Source: Azorinus chamasolen (Eukaryota > Mollusca > Bivalvia > Cardiida > Solecurtidae). Taken from it: a stretch of 64,000 nt of DNA. Positions 31,722 to 43,106 of this stretch are shown here, piece after piece. The stretch spans positions 78,480,003 to 78,544,002 of the forward strand of contig OY755241.1 of the NCBI GenBank assembly GCA_963576725.1. The letters are read 5' to 3'. The translations under genes were made by a program, and so were the position numbers. Under the pieces are notes generated by a model. That model worked only from the letters and a program-made list of their open reading frames with translations. It had not been told where the DNA came from and did no database searches. Every line of letters starts with the position of its first letter. Position 1 is the stretch's first letter.

Positions 31722-33277
31722 AATTATAAATTTGATAAGTGGAGTTGAATTCAAGAAAATTAACCATAAAGCCGGCAGAGTATGCAACAAGCAATAGGCC
31801 TATGTGCTCCATTCTTTTTGGAATATGACACTCTCACAATTAAGTAAGTTATGGTTACTGCTTTTATGTTTCAGCCCCTCGTTTGGAACGAAATTTCAAA
31901 GTTCCAGTATTGTATATGCAAGCGCTGTTAGTTTCGAGAAAATGGCAATAACTACAAAGGAATCCCTGTGTCTTTGTTGATTTTACTAGAGAATTATCAA
32001 ATCACAGGCAAACATAAAGGAAATCACTATACCATTCTTTGAAAAGGCTGGCCGCTTAGACAGCCCACAAGCAGATACAAAGCAGCAACACTACATAGCT
32101 GTCTTTTACAGTTTATCGGGCAACGGACATTTTTATATAGTACAGATGTAAAACAGCTAGTATCCGTAGAATTAAATCACATAAACAAATATATCAAGAA
32201 TGATAGGGAAAAGTTAGCATCTTTTTCATGTATTTCCGCGACCGTCTACACACTGATCAATTTATTAGAGTTTCTTCCCTCCAAAACCATTGTTTTATGA
32301 AGAAAACCCAAAAAACTAAGCTAAATAGAATACATGTATATGTCTGGCGAAATGTTCATATCGCATAGATTCGTTTTGTTTTCTCAATTACACATTTCAA
32401 TGTTTACATTCCGTGTGCCTATAAAATAGACTCGCAAATTTTACGGCTTGCAGTTTTTACAGCAGCAGCGTAAAAATTACAAGTCTGGCCGGAACCGGAA
32501 CTTTCAGATTTTGGTATTTTTTACGCTACAGCGTCTCTGAAATTTCCGGGAGAGACCCCGGACCTCCGGACTGATAGTCAAGCGCGTTACCACTAGACTA
32601 GCTACCGCCACCTTCATATTCATTAGACCAAAGGCCAGTACATAACATGTAGCGACTTACTAAATTATGTTGCAAGTCCATGTATGTGTGTGCTGTTGTG
32701 TAAACAACAAAATAGCAAGAAGTCTCAATATAGCTTGGTTTACCTGTAACTACGCTTAAATATTTACTTTCTAATGTTCTCTTAGCATGAGTAGCATGAT
32801 TGTACAGTGTAGTTTTATATAAGAATGCTTTGCTTTTAGTATGTGCTGTCTTATATAAGCATATGCCATATGAGCCAAATACTGGATCACCTAGCATCTG
32901 ATCAGGATCCATCCTGTCTCGATATGCCCTCTTGACATGTGATAAGTATCTTAAATTATGGAATTAGACTGCATAATTCCGCGCTTAAATACAAGCCTGA
33001 TTTCTCTTATTTATAGATACATGTACATACGATTAAGGGAGGCAAATCTGTGTAGACACCTTTTTACTATGCCAGCATTGTCTCCCCTTATCCAATATAA
33101 TGTGATCTCTTAACGTACAGGCATTAATTATTTAAAAGACATTAGAATCATGACTGGTGAGAACTATTTAAATTAAACTTGAGATTTTAGATATTTCAAC
33201 TAATCTTATATGTATTGCTTCAATGTGCTAAACTTTATCCTATATTTACAGGCTGTTTTGTTTTAAAGTGTTATTGT
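31722..33277. other. Unique-looking non-coding DNA with a reverse SINE head
   Basis: No gene is supported. At 32540-32613 the minus strand carries a tRNA-like SINE head (GGTAACGCGCTTGACTATCA, and GTCCGGGGTCTC in place of a good B box), related to the SINE at 23873. The rest is AT-rich. Confidence 0.5.
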
Positions 33278-33902
33278 TAGCTCACCAGAGCACAAAGTGC
33301 TCAGGGTGAGCTTTTGTGATTGCCTGATGTCTGTCGTGCGTCGTCGTGCGTCGTGTGTCGTGCGTCGTTCGTCGTCAACAATTTGAACCTTTAAACTTCT
33401 TCTCCTCTGAATCTACAGGGTTCTCAGCTTTCATCTTTGGCACATAGCATCACCTATAGGTCCTCTACAAAAGTTATATAAATTATGTCCCTGGAGTCAA
33501 AATTGGCCCCGCCACGGTCCCAGAGGTGGCCAGTTTTTTCTAGCTGACTGTTGTTTTCTGTACAAATAGCAGAATGCTGGGCTCACTTAGGTTAGGCATG
33601 GGGAAAACTTCAAAAGTCTTCTTGTCAAAAACTACATGTCACAGAGCTTAGATATTTGGTGTATAGATTAACTTAGTATACCTAATTGACATTGGTAAAT
33701 ATCATTCATAGTTCTGAGGTTAAAATTGGCCTTGCCCTGTTGGTTATACTTTAAAACAGTATTTTACACTATAAAGGTTCCTCTGAACTAGAGGGATTGA
33801 GGTCACTCCATCTGTGTTGCATAATCACTGGTTAGGTCAAGTTCCTGGTCAAAACTCTATCAAGCTGTCTGCTTCTGAATTAGTCTCTGTTTGTTCACAC
33901 TG
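33278..33902 (+). mobile_element. AGCTCAC-class element, 3' truncated, plus diverged repeat DNA
   Basis: The head AGCTCACCAGAGCACAAAGT and hairpin partner are followed by a GTGCGTCGTCGTGCGTCG run and one internal unit, breaking at about 33540. The following 360 bases contain weak HINE-unit similarity (AAAATTGGCCTTGCCCTG) but no tail. Confidence 0.55.
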
Positions 33903-34042
33903 TTTTTAACCCATTCCCTCATAGGATATTTTCAGAATCTGCCTCTTGAAAAATTTCAGAATTGTGTAGATTTGAAACCATTGTGATAAATAGAGCATTT
34001 ACTCCTATGGAGAAAATGCTCTATTTATCACAATGGTTTCAT
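33903..34042. mobile_element. Palindromic MITE, GATAAATAGAGC family
   Basis: TTTTTAACCCATTCCCTCAT opens, and GTGATAAATAGAGCATTT faces AATGCTCTATTTATCACAAT. It is interrupted at about 34041 by GGGCTGCGAAAGCAGCCC, a perfect short hairpin that may be the head of yet another element. Confidence 0.6.
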
Positions 34043-34323
34043 TGGGCTGCGAAAGCAGCCCAACATTATACGGCTTTGAATTTTGCCCATGCGTTTCTGC
34101 GGTCCTGTGTTTCTATAAAATGCCAATCTTTTTAATAAATATGGGTTACTGTGAGACAAGTTTTTATTTATATATATTCATTTATTTTATTTATTTTCAT
34201 TCATATATTTTTTTCAGCATATTTTGATCGGGGATATTTCTTTCTTTTCTGCCATGATCCAGTTTCAGTGAAAATGCCAGTGAATTAGGTATAAATGATT
34301 AAAATCACATTCCCAAACACAGC

Positions 34324-34400
34324 TGTCAGCGTGGTGTAAGGATTATAACGATGGACTAGGAAACGTGAGGTCGTGGGTTCGATCCTCGGTGGAAGATGAA
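34324..34400 (+). mobile_element. tRNA-like SINE head
   Basis: GTCAGCGTGGTGTAAGGATT resembles an A box and GTGGGTTCGATCCTC a B box, spaced about 45 bases apart. A T-rich sequence follows rather than an acceptor stem. It differs from the SINE at 23873, so it is probably another SINE family; a decayed tRNA is the alternative. Confidence 0.45.
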
Positions 34401-34984
34401 TTATTTTTTTTCTCTCATATTTTCTTAGCATCCTTAGTATACATACTTTTGGTTTAAAACCATTTTGTACATAAAAATATAAGACCTTTGTTTGCATTTT
34501 GGCTTTGTTAAAGTTATTTAGCTGAGACCTTTTACTCGTGGTTTTGTTGACCGTTTTGCATATTTCACCATTGTGAATTTGAATTTGCTTCAACTTAATT
34601 GTATAATTATCTTATACTAACCTGTTCTTAATTTGGGGACACAATAAATGAAAAAGTTAATGGGCATTGAGTCGACCTATCGGAATAATTTCATGTAGAC
34701 TGTAAGTATGGAAGTTTGTATGCCTTGTGAACATCACTTAATGTGATAATGGTTTCTACGTCAGTGTGTTTCAGCAAATGAATAACATTGATCTGTGACG
34801 TAATGTGTATTATTGGTGTCAAACAGGTATTATGCACCATGGCTCATTAAAACAATCCCCTGTTTCTGCTACATGTATTAATTCATACATAACAGTCATG
34901 TTTTCCCAATATATTGCTCCCTCTTTTTCTTCTATCCTGCTTAAATACATGTTACGCAGCCATTTTACGCTTGCGTAAAACCTT

Positions 34985-37130
34985 GCTTGTAAAGTGACTA
35001 TTATACCTCTTTGAATAAATCTACTGATAAGGAGCATTAATTAGAGAAAAGGAAAATTTCAGAATTGTGTAGATTTGAAACCATGGTGATAAATAGAGCA
35101 TTTACGCCTATGGAGAAAATGCTCTATTTATCACAAAGGCTTTTTTCAGTTCCTACCTCTTTGAATAAATCTACTGATAAGGAGCATTAATTATAGAAAA
35201 GGAAAATTTCAGAATTATGTAGATTTGACACCATTGTGACAAATAGACCATTTACTCCTATGGAGCTTTTGCTCTATTTATCACAATGGTTAGCAAATGC
35301 TCTATTTCTCACAAAGGCTTTTTCAGATCCTACCTCTTTGAATAAACCTACTGATAAGGAAAATTTCAGAATTGTATAGATTTCAAACCATTGTGATAAA
35401 TAGAGCATTTGCTCTATATGAGTAAAATTTTAATTAACTCATATACAAACCACATATAAAGTTACATACCGGTCTGTGTCAGATCAGAATCCAAACTGTG
35501 TGCTAATTTTGGTCAAGTCATGCTAAGCAGTGATAGGGTTGTCATCTGTTAGAAATGTTGTCTGCTTATTCAAAGAGGTAAATCTGGGTCTACTCTATTT
35601 GCAAATGCGTGTAAACTTGTTTATATGAGGAAAAGGGTTAATTAGAGAAAAGGAAAATTTCAGAATTGTGTAGATTTGAAACCATTGTGATAAATAGTGC
35701 ATTTACTCCTATTGAGCAAATGCTCTATTTATCACAAAGGCAAATGCTCTATTTATCACAATGGTTTCATAAAGTGACTATTATACCTCTTTGAATAAAT
35801 CTACTGATAAGGAGCATTAATTAGAGAAAAGGAAAATTTCAGAATTGTGTAGATTTGAAACCATTGTGATAAATAGAGCATTTAGTCCTATTGCTCTATT
35901 TCTCACAAAGGCTTTTTTCAGATCCTACCTCTTTGAATAAATCTACTGATAAGGAAAATTTCAGAATTGTATAGATTTCAAACCATTGTGATAAATAGAG
36001 CATTTGCTCTATAGGAGTAAATTAACTCATATACAAACCACATATAAAGTTACATACCGGTCTGTGTCAGATCAGAATCCAAACTGTGTGCTAATTTTGG
36101 TCAAGTCATGCTAAGCAGTGATAGGGTTGTCATCTGTTAGAAACGTCTGCTTATTCAAAGAGGTAAATCTGGGTCTACTCTATTTGCAAATGTGTGAAAA
36201 CATGTTTATATGAGGAAAAGGGTTAATTAGAGAAAATGAAAATTTCAGAATTGTTTAGATTTGAAACCGTTGTGATAAATAGTGCATTTACTCCTATTGA
36301 GCAAATGCTCTATTTATCACAGGCAAATGCTCTATTTATCACAATGGTTTCATAAAGTGACTATTATACCTCTTTGAATAAATCTACTGATAAGGAGCAT
36401 TAATTAGAGAAAAGGAAAATTTCAGAATTGTGTAGATTTGAAACCATTGTGATAAATAGAGCATTTACTCTTATGGAGCAAATCATCTATTTATCACAAA
36501 GGCTTTTATCAGATCCTACCGCTTTGAATAAATCTACTGATAAGGAGCATAAATTTCAGAATTGTGTAGATTTGAAACCTTTGTGATAAATAGAACATTT
36601 ATTCCTATGGAGCTTTTGCTCTATTTATCACAATGGTTAGCAAATGCTCTATTTATCACAAAGGCTTTTTTCAGATCCTACCTCTTTGAATAAATCTACT
36701 ATTAAGGAGCATTAATTAGAGAAGATGAAAATTTCAGAATTGTGTAGATTTCAAACCATTGTGATAAATAGAGCAATGCTCCATATGAGTAAATTAACTC
36801 ATATACAAACCACATATAAAGTTACATAACGGTATGTGTCAGATCTGAGTTCAACTGTGTGCTAATTTTGGTTAAGTCCTGCTAAGCTGTGATAGGGTTG
36901 TCATCTGTTAGAAATGTTGTCTGCTTATTCAAAGAGGTAAATCTGGGTCTACTCTGTATGCAAATGTGTGAAAACATGTTTATATGAGGAAAAGGATTAA
37001 TTAGAGAAAAGGAAAATTTCAGAATTGTGTAGATTTGAAACCATTGTGATAAATAGTGCATTTACTCTTATGGAGCAAATGCTCTATTTATCACTTAGGC
37101 AAATGCTCTATTTATAACAATGGTTATTAT
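34985..37130. repeat. Higher-order array of palindromic GATAAATAGAGC elements
   Basis: The unit CCTCTTTGAATAAATCTACTG .. GAAACCATTGTGATAAATAG .. CTCTATTTATCACAA recurs about ten times. Larger blocks starting TTAACTCATATACAAACCAC and ending GAGGAAAAGGGTTAA recur at about 35424, 36012 and 36790, that is every 590-780 bases. The array seems to have grown by duplication of a composite of MITE plus flanking DNA, since the flanking phrase also occurs singly at 7800. Confidence 0.75.
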
Positions 37131-37643
37131 CACCAGTTATTGTTAACAAGTTTTAATTTTCCATTTCCATAACAATTCCGTTTGTATAAATTGTTGAAAT
37201 AGCGATTTTTATACAATTTCTGCATTGAAACAATCATCAATACTCTAATTCTGAAGGGGTTCGAAACTTTCAGGTGTGAACTGGTTTTGTTACGAAACGT
37301 GCTCTACAAAAGTTGTCGTTCGTTTCTAAATACGCAATATATCAAGGAGTTGTTAGGTTATGCGTAGTAATATGTAGTGGAAAATGAAACTTTTCCACAT
37401 ATTTTTTGTGCGAAATATGCTTTCCAAGTTAACGTTCGGTAAACGTTCGGTATTGGACTTAGAAAATATTTATAATAAAGCAAATCATCCCAGAAAGCTT
37501 GCCATTATAATTATACAGAGAGAGGGTCAAATAACACCCCACAAAACAGGTGTCCAGTTTTGTTTAGAAACATACATGTAGTTGAAACTTGAAAAATCTT
37601 TCCCTCTGGTGAGCGATTTCAGGGCCATCATGGCCCTCTTGTT
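37131..37643. other. Non-coding DNA ending in an AGCTCAC-class tail
   Basis: No gene is supported. From about 37596 the terminal part of an AGCTCAC element is present (CTGGTGAGCGATTTCAGGGC, hairpin, GGCCCTCTTGTT ending at 37643), and the next element's head follows with no spacer. Confidence 0.5.
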
Positions 37644-38559
37644 AGCTCACCTGAGCCAAAGGCTCAGGTGAGTTATTGTGACCGCGATCCGTCCGGCGTC
37701 CGGTGTCCGGCGTCCGGCGTCTGTCCACATTTTCAAATGACATCTCCTCTGAAACTACTGACCCGATTTTAACCAAATTTTGTCAGAAGCATCAGTGGTT
37801 AGGGGGAACGAAATATTGTTCACATTATGACCCCCGGGCAAAAAATGGCCCCGCCCACGGGCTTATCATTTTGTCATAGGAAATTCTTTAAAAATCTTCT
37901 TCTCTGAAACTGTAAGGCCTAGACCTTTGATATTTGGCATGTAGCATGATCTAATGGTCCTCTACAAAGATTGTTCAAATTATGACCCCGGGCCAAAAAT
38001 GGCCCCGCCCTAGGGCTTATAAGTTTTTCATAGGAAAATCTTTAAAAATCTTCTTCTCTGAAACTGTAAGGCCTAGACTTTTGATATTTGGCATGTAACA
38101 TGATCTTAGGGTCCTCTACAAAGATTGTTCAAATTATGACCCCCGGGCCAAAAATGGTCCCGCCCACGGACTTATCAGTTTTCATAGGAAAATCTTTAAA
38201 AATCTTTTTGTCTGAAACTGTAAGGCCTTGACCTTTGATGTTTGGAATGTAACATGATCTAATGGTCCTATACAAATATGTAGCTTGGCTTATGGTCCTC
38301 TGCCAAGAATGTTCAACTTACGATCCTGGCCTCTGGGCAAAACTTGGCCCTGCCTTGGGGCTTACCAGATTTTCATGGGAAAAATATGAAATATTATTTT
38401 TCTCTGAAACCATTAGGCTTAGACCTTTAATTAATGGCATACTGCTTTGCCTTTTGGTTCTCTACCAACGTTGTACAAATGATGACTTCGTGGTCAGAAA
38501 TGGCCCCGCCCTTTGGGTTATCTCAGGTGAGCGCTTCAGGGCCTCATGGCCCTCTTGTT
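37644..38559 (+). mobile_element. Complete AGCTCAC-class HINE-like element
   Basis: The head AGCTCACCTGAGCCAAAGGC pairs with CTCAGGTGAGTTAT, then a GTCCGGCGTCCGG run and about five ~160-bp units (CTGAAACTGTAAGGCCTAGAC .. TCCTCTACAAAGATTGTTC .. AAAAATGGCCCCGCCC). The tail is AGGTGAGCGCTTCAGGGCC and GGCCCTCTTGTT. It follows the tail of another copy directly, giving a head-to-tail arrangement. Confidence 0.75.
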
Positions 38560-38957
38560 TTTATATTACTATAGTCGGCAAATAGCTTCTGATATAGCTA
38601 ATGTTATTTGTTGTAAACCCGACTGAAAATAAAGATTTTTGTATCATGTATGGTAAAAGGACTTTTCAGTTAAAAAACGATCCACTCTGACAGTTCAGCT
38701 TACAATTGGTTACAAAATCATGGAAGACCTCGTTCGGCATTATGTTAAAAGTGTCCGTCTGCAATGTGTTCTATATACATGATAAAATTAAAACCATTTG
38801 CAAACAAGTACGCAATTGCTGCAAGAGTGCAGCAAAGGAATTGTGCACGGCCTAAAACACATGAGAGGTTTCATGTTGGTAGCTATTGACTAGGTAATAT
38901 ACTTTTTGAGTCATGGACCGGACCAAAAGGTCGTACGAAATCTCTATGATGTGACTT

Positions 38958-40070
38958 GTCAATGATTGATTGATTTCGATTTAACATCGCTTTTAACAGT
39001 ATTTCAGTCATACCGCGACATCCAGCTAATTACTGGTGGAGGAAGACCCCAGATGCCCTTTATACACTTTTTAGCTCACCAGAGCACAAAGTGCTCAGGG
39101 TGAGCTTTTGTGATTGCCTGATGTCCGTCGTCCGTCGGCGTGCGTCGTTCGTCGTCAACAATTTGAACCTTTAAAAATCTTCTCCTCTGAATCTACAGGG
39201 TTCTCAGCTTTCATCTTTGGCACATAGCATCATGTTCAGGTCCTCTACAAAAGTTATATAAATTATACCCCTAGGGTCAAAATTGGCCCCGCCCCAGGGG
39301 TGGGAAGTTTTCAATAGAAACATATAGTAAAACTTTGAAAATCTTCTCCTCTGAATCTGGAAGGCTCTCAGCTTTCATATTTGGCACAGAGCATCATATT
39401 CAGGTCATCTACAAAAATTATATAAATTATGGCCCTGGGGTCAAAATTGGCCCCGCCCCAGGGGTGGGCAGTTTTCAGTAGAAACAAATAGTGAAAACTT
39501 TGAAAATCTTCTTCTCTGAAACTGGAAGGTTCTCAGCTTTCATATTTGGCATATAGCATCATGCTCAGGTCCTCTACAAAAGTTATATAAATTATGGCCC
39601 TGGGGTTAAAATTGGCCCCGCCCCAGGGGTGGGCAGTTTTCAATAGAAACAAATAGTGAAATCTTTGAATATCTTCTTCTCTGAAACTGTGTGGTTCTCA
39701 GCTTTCATATTTTGCACATAGCATCATGTTCAGGTCCTCTACAAAAGTTATATAAATTATGGCCCTGGGGTCAAAATTGGCCCCGTCCCAGGGGTAGCCA
39801 GTTTTCAACAGAAACATATAGTGAAAACTTTGAATATCTGCTCCTCTGATTGTCTGGTGAGCGCTTCAGGGCCATTCTGGCCCTCTTGTTTCATGTACAA
39901 ATCAGCAATTGGGTAGAACCACCGACCTTCCGCAAGCCAGCTAGAAGACTTTCCCACTTGAAAATTTCGGACTGGCCCAGACCGGGCGCGAACTCACAGC
40001 GGTGAGGATGTGAGTGATTGTTAGTCACATTGACCGTAACCACTCGGCCACGACCCTGGTCAGAGGGTTG
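38958..40070 (-). mobile_element. tRNA-derived SINE split by a nested element
   Basis: The tRNA-like head is at 40061-39990 on the minus strand (GTCGTGGCCGAGTGGTTACG as A-box region, GAGTTCGCGCCCGG as B-box region). The body runs left to about 39893, then resumes at 39068 (GGGTCTTCCTCCACC, ACTGAAATACTGTTAAAAGC) and ends in an ATTGATTGATT-like tail near 38965. The 818 bases between belong to an AGCTCAC-class element. Confidence 0.55.
39073..39890 (+). mobile_element. Complete AGCTCAC-class element inserted in a SINE
   Basis: The head AGCTCACCAGAGCACAAAGT, a GTCCGTCGGCGTGCGTCG run, four ~170-bp units, and the tail TGGTGAGCGCTTCAGGGCC with GGCCCTCTTGTT. It is preceded by TATACACTTTTT and followed by TCATGTACAAATC, with no evident target duplication beyond T residues. 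Confidence 0.75.
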
Positions 40071-40200
40071 CTTTTTCAGCGGCTAGCTGTCTATTTTCAC
40101 TTTTTTTCTAGTTTTCCACCAATGAGAAACTGTTACATTGTAATTTGCATATGACCTAGTAGTAAACTGCATTTTCATTAGTGAATACCTTGACTGGAAT

Positions 40201-40400
40201 NNNNNNNNNNNNNNNNNNNNNNNNNNNNNNNNNNNNNNNNNNNNNNNNNNNNNNNNNNNNNNNNNNNNNNNNNNNNNNNNNNNNNNNNNNNNNNNNNNNN
40301 NNNNNNNNNNNNNNNNNNNNNNNNNNNNNNNNNNNNNNNNNNNNNNNNNNNNNNNNNNNNNNNNNNNNNNNNNNNNNNNNNNNNNNNNNNNNNNNNNNNN
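40201..40400. other. Assembly gap (200 N)
   Basis: Exactly 200 undetermined bases. The round length suggests a placeholder. Sequence on the right is the 3' end of a LINE whose 5' part should lie in the gap. Confidence 1.
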
Positions 40401-40925
40401 CACTCAGGGAGGGCCTGGGTTGGCAGAATTTGCAAGACAGACGTGACCTAGGACGGCTCCTTATTTTTTACAAAATTGTGTATGGGCTGGTAGCCATGCT
40501 CATGCCGTCTTATCTAGAAAGGCCTACGAGAATGACCCGCCACATGCACCCTTTATCTTTCCGACAGGTACACACCACAGCAAACTACTTCAAATATTCT
40601 TTTTACCCTTACACGGTGGTGATGTGGAACAGCCTACCAGCGGACGCAGTCCTTCAGCTGATCTCGAGGGGTTCTGTAACATCTTAAACCCCTCCCTCAT
40701 CTCAAACCGCCCCTGAGGCCCTGGGATCAGTGTTTTTAGCTTCTTTGTTTTCACCTATTTTAACACCTGTCTCACTTTATTTCTCCTCTCTATCCTTCTT
40801 TTGAAGTCTTCCTTTCACAACTTTTATTTGCTTTTAATCTGCACGACGCACAAACCCCTCATGCCGATAATACACGACAAGTGGAGTCCTGCATTATAAA
40901 TAGATAGATAGATAGATAGATAGAC
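40401..40925 (+). mobile_element. Non-LTR retrotransposon, 3' end of RT ORF plus tail
   Basis: From the gap edge one frame reads LGWQNLQDRRDLGRLLIFYK, IVYGLVAMLMPSYLER, YFKYSFYPYTVVMWNSLP, which is the conserved C-terminal region after the RT domain in CR1/Jockey-type LINEs (LGW..L..RR, Y..SF.P.T...WNSLP). The frame closes at about 40687, slightly earlier and with a different ending than expected, suggesting a small frameshift. A ~210-base 3' UTR ends in (ATAG)n at about 40897-40925, a microsatellite tail typical of such elements. The 5' part is lost in the gap. Confidence 0.8.
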
Positions 40926-41062
40926 ACTCAATAGTTTACTGTTTATGTGCTATTGAATTGACAGTACTTGTGCTGGCCTGAGGTTCTTACAATTTGTGTA
41001 CATTTGACATGTGTTATATAAATTGAATGATTTGACCGTGTTTTGGCCTATCTGTCTGGGTA

Positions 41063-42621
41063 CGCCGTTGACAAATCACGGATTTTCACGGAAATCACGG
41101 ATCATTGCATAAGTCCGTGAAAATAAAGAGTTCATCCGTGAAATGTCAGTGATTGATCGGACATAGTTTCCGTAATAAAAAGAAATGACTGGTAGTTAAA
41201 ATATTTAATTTCTACACTGTAAGCATTTTATTGTTCTAGATTTTCGGATTTGGCGTTCAGACAGTTTGATTTCTTGACATGCAGGATGAAACCATAATTG
41301 GCATAGAGTACATAGGAACATGAATCCTTCGTCAGGCATTCTGCATGTACAATGTACAGGAAAGCTGTGTGCCTGTGTATAGTCGGAAGTTCTGTTTACT
41401 TTAGACTGTGGGAATTCTGTCATGTAGGCTTCCTCTATGCATTTCAGTAAGTGTGGACGCATTTTTTCATTGTCATACTGAATATTTACAGGATCGCTTC
41501 CGTAAGCCAAAGAGACAGCAAATGCAATTGCATATAATCCACAATCGTTTGAATTTGGTTTGACATCATTGTTCATTATGCGAATATGTATTGTATCGTC
41601 TGGGGTCCGGATAATGTTTGCAATGCTACGTTCTACACTTGTGGAAACTCTCGTGGTGTAACCGCTGTCATACATTCTCACGGAGGGACATCTGCCATCA
41701 CTATAATTTGCTACCGTTATCCAATGTAGACCTCAGTCTTTGGGATGGGTGTTTAAGATTTGAATAAAGAAGTCAGACACTGGTTTAAAACACGGCTTTT
41801 GAGCATAACAGCAGGACTGGAACCCGTCTATCATAGGAAACTGTTTATGCAATAGAAGTTGTATACACAATCAATGGCAGAATCATCTATCCAGCCGTTG
41901 TCAAAGGTGCCTTTTATTCTAGCTAAAGCCTCTGTTGAAAGGTTTGTTCCCGTAGACTCTATGCTTTTTCTGACATCGGAAATATTCAGAACCACTGGCA
42001 CTGAGCTGGGTAAGTCTGACAATGGCAATTCTGTCACTTCGATGCTGATGTCGTTATTATCCGTGATATCGTCCGTGATTTCAGGTCCTTTAGCTTTGTC
42101 CGTGATTTTGTCCGTGATTTCGTTGTCTTTTGGTTTTTCCATGATTTCGTCCGTGTTTTCGTCCGTGACTAAGCCTTTGGGTTTTTCCGTGATTTCGTCC
42201 GTGTTTTCGTCCGTGATTGACAGCGGAGATTGCCTATTGTTTGAAATAGGATCTTCCTTGTCTGGATGGTTAATGTCCATTTATTTTAATTCCATTTTAT
42301 TTCGATAAGCGCGAAGTGTATTTCCCGCCATTATTACGTTGCTAAGACGCCCACTTAACAACGACGTCATGTCACGCCGTGTTAATATTACAACGCACCG
42401 TAACACCATTTCCGTATTGTTGAAACATCGGGGTGACGTTCCGTGAAGTAATCCGTAATGATCCGTGATTTGATCCATAATTATCCGTATTTTTCCGTGA
42501 TTTGTACAAGTTAGTAAAAAAATCATCCGTGATTTGTCATAATTTCCGTAAAAAATCCGACTTTTGTTATGTTTATAAAGTGTATTCTGTGATCCGTGAT
42601 TTCCGTGATTTGTTAACCTCC
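41063..42621 (-). mobile_element. MULE-like DNA transposon carrying a Ulp1-PHD pseudogene
   Basis: A 9-base direct repeat GTCTGGGTA lies immediately outside both ends (41054-41062 and 42622-42630). Inside, CGCCGTTGACAAATCACGG on the left and the complement of the right end, GGAGGTTAACAAATCACGG, are inverted (14 of 15 identical over the inner part), with further AAATCACGGATCA matching. Subterminal regions (41070-41165 and 42425-42615) hold many CCGTG(A)TT motifs. A 9-bp target duplication and multiple terminal motifs fit the Mutator superfamily. There is no transposase; the only coding content is a Ulp1-like protease with PHD finger on the minus strand. Plant Mutator-like elements with Ulp1-like genes are known, and this would be an animal parallel. 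Confidence 0.7.
41205..42280 (-). pseudogene. Ulp1-like C48 protease with PHD finger, transposon-borne, broken
   Basis: The N-terminal part (from ATG at 42280) starts MDINHPDKEDPISNN, has a repeated TDEITEKP/TDENTDEI segment at about residues 22-75, then FDNGWIDDSAIDCVYN, the usual start of a C48 domain. Just after this, near 41862, the frame shifts and continues LLHKQFPMIDGFQSC, DFFIQILNTHPKD, a TGA at 41735-41733, then GLHWITVANYSDG with the catalytic His and VRMYDSG with the Asp. Next comes KPNSNDCGLYAIAFAVSLAY with the Cys, where the expected Gln six residues before Cys is Lys. The end is a PHD finger: HCTCRMPDEG, FLCTLCQLWFHPAC, IKCLQCRN. So there is one frameshift, one stop and one missing catalytic residue. 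Confidence 0.75.
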
Positions 42622-43106
42622 GTCTGGGTATACGTATTGCATATATTTTGTTATATGTGTGGTATAACATGTGAAGTAATATTTACATGAAGTAGATCTT
42701 GTGATCTATATATAGATATACAGATAGATATTGAAAGATATATTGGGTATAGATTCTAGCTCTTGAATTATATAGATCCTAGTTTATAGAGCCTTGTATA
42801 AATTTGTATAACTTGTACCCCACCCTCATTAAATTCTTTCTAACCAGCCCTACACGGTGAGTTTGTGTGTGAGAGTGTAATTGGAGTGATTGTTTGTTTT
42901 ACAGGGTCCTTTATACCGGTCATTTGTTGCAGTTTTGGTTAAATTTTACAGGTTGGTCATTACTTTAGTGGATCTATTCTATGTATATATTGATACTAGT
43001 CTCCACTGGATAGGAGTGTGGCGGTAACCACCAAGGCGGTTTAGGATATAAGTTTTAGTATATTTTCATTTTGTCCTTGGTTTTACTTTTGATTTCCTGT
43101 CTCACC

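Noticed and set aside
34324..34400. Second apparent tRNA gene
   Set aside because: Box-like motifs only; no convincing cloverleaf or discriminator end, better explained as a SINE head.
40083..40687. Open frames running through the N gap
   Set aside because: Undetermined bases hide stops. Only the part after 40401 has a recognisable LINE protein signature.
41859..42308. 149-codon + strand frame opposite the Ulp1 N-terminal region
   Set aside because: It is the antisense shadow of the TDEITEKP repeat region; the minus strand has the recognisable C48 motifs.
41063..42621. Ginger-type ends for the Ulp1-bearing element
   Set aside because: Ginger elements have TGT-type ends and 4-bp duplications; here the duplication is 9 bp and the ends differ.
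42631..43060. Defined 5' LTR edges
   Set aside because: No second copy exists to compare with, and no clear primer-binding site was found, so edges would be guesses.
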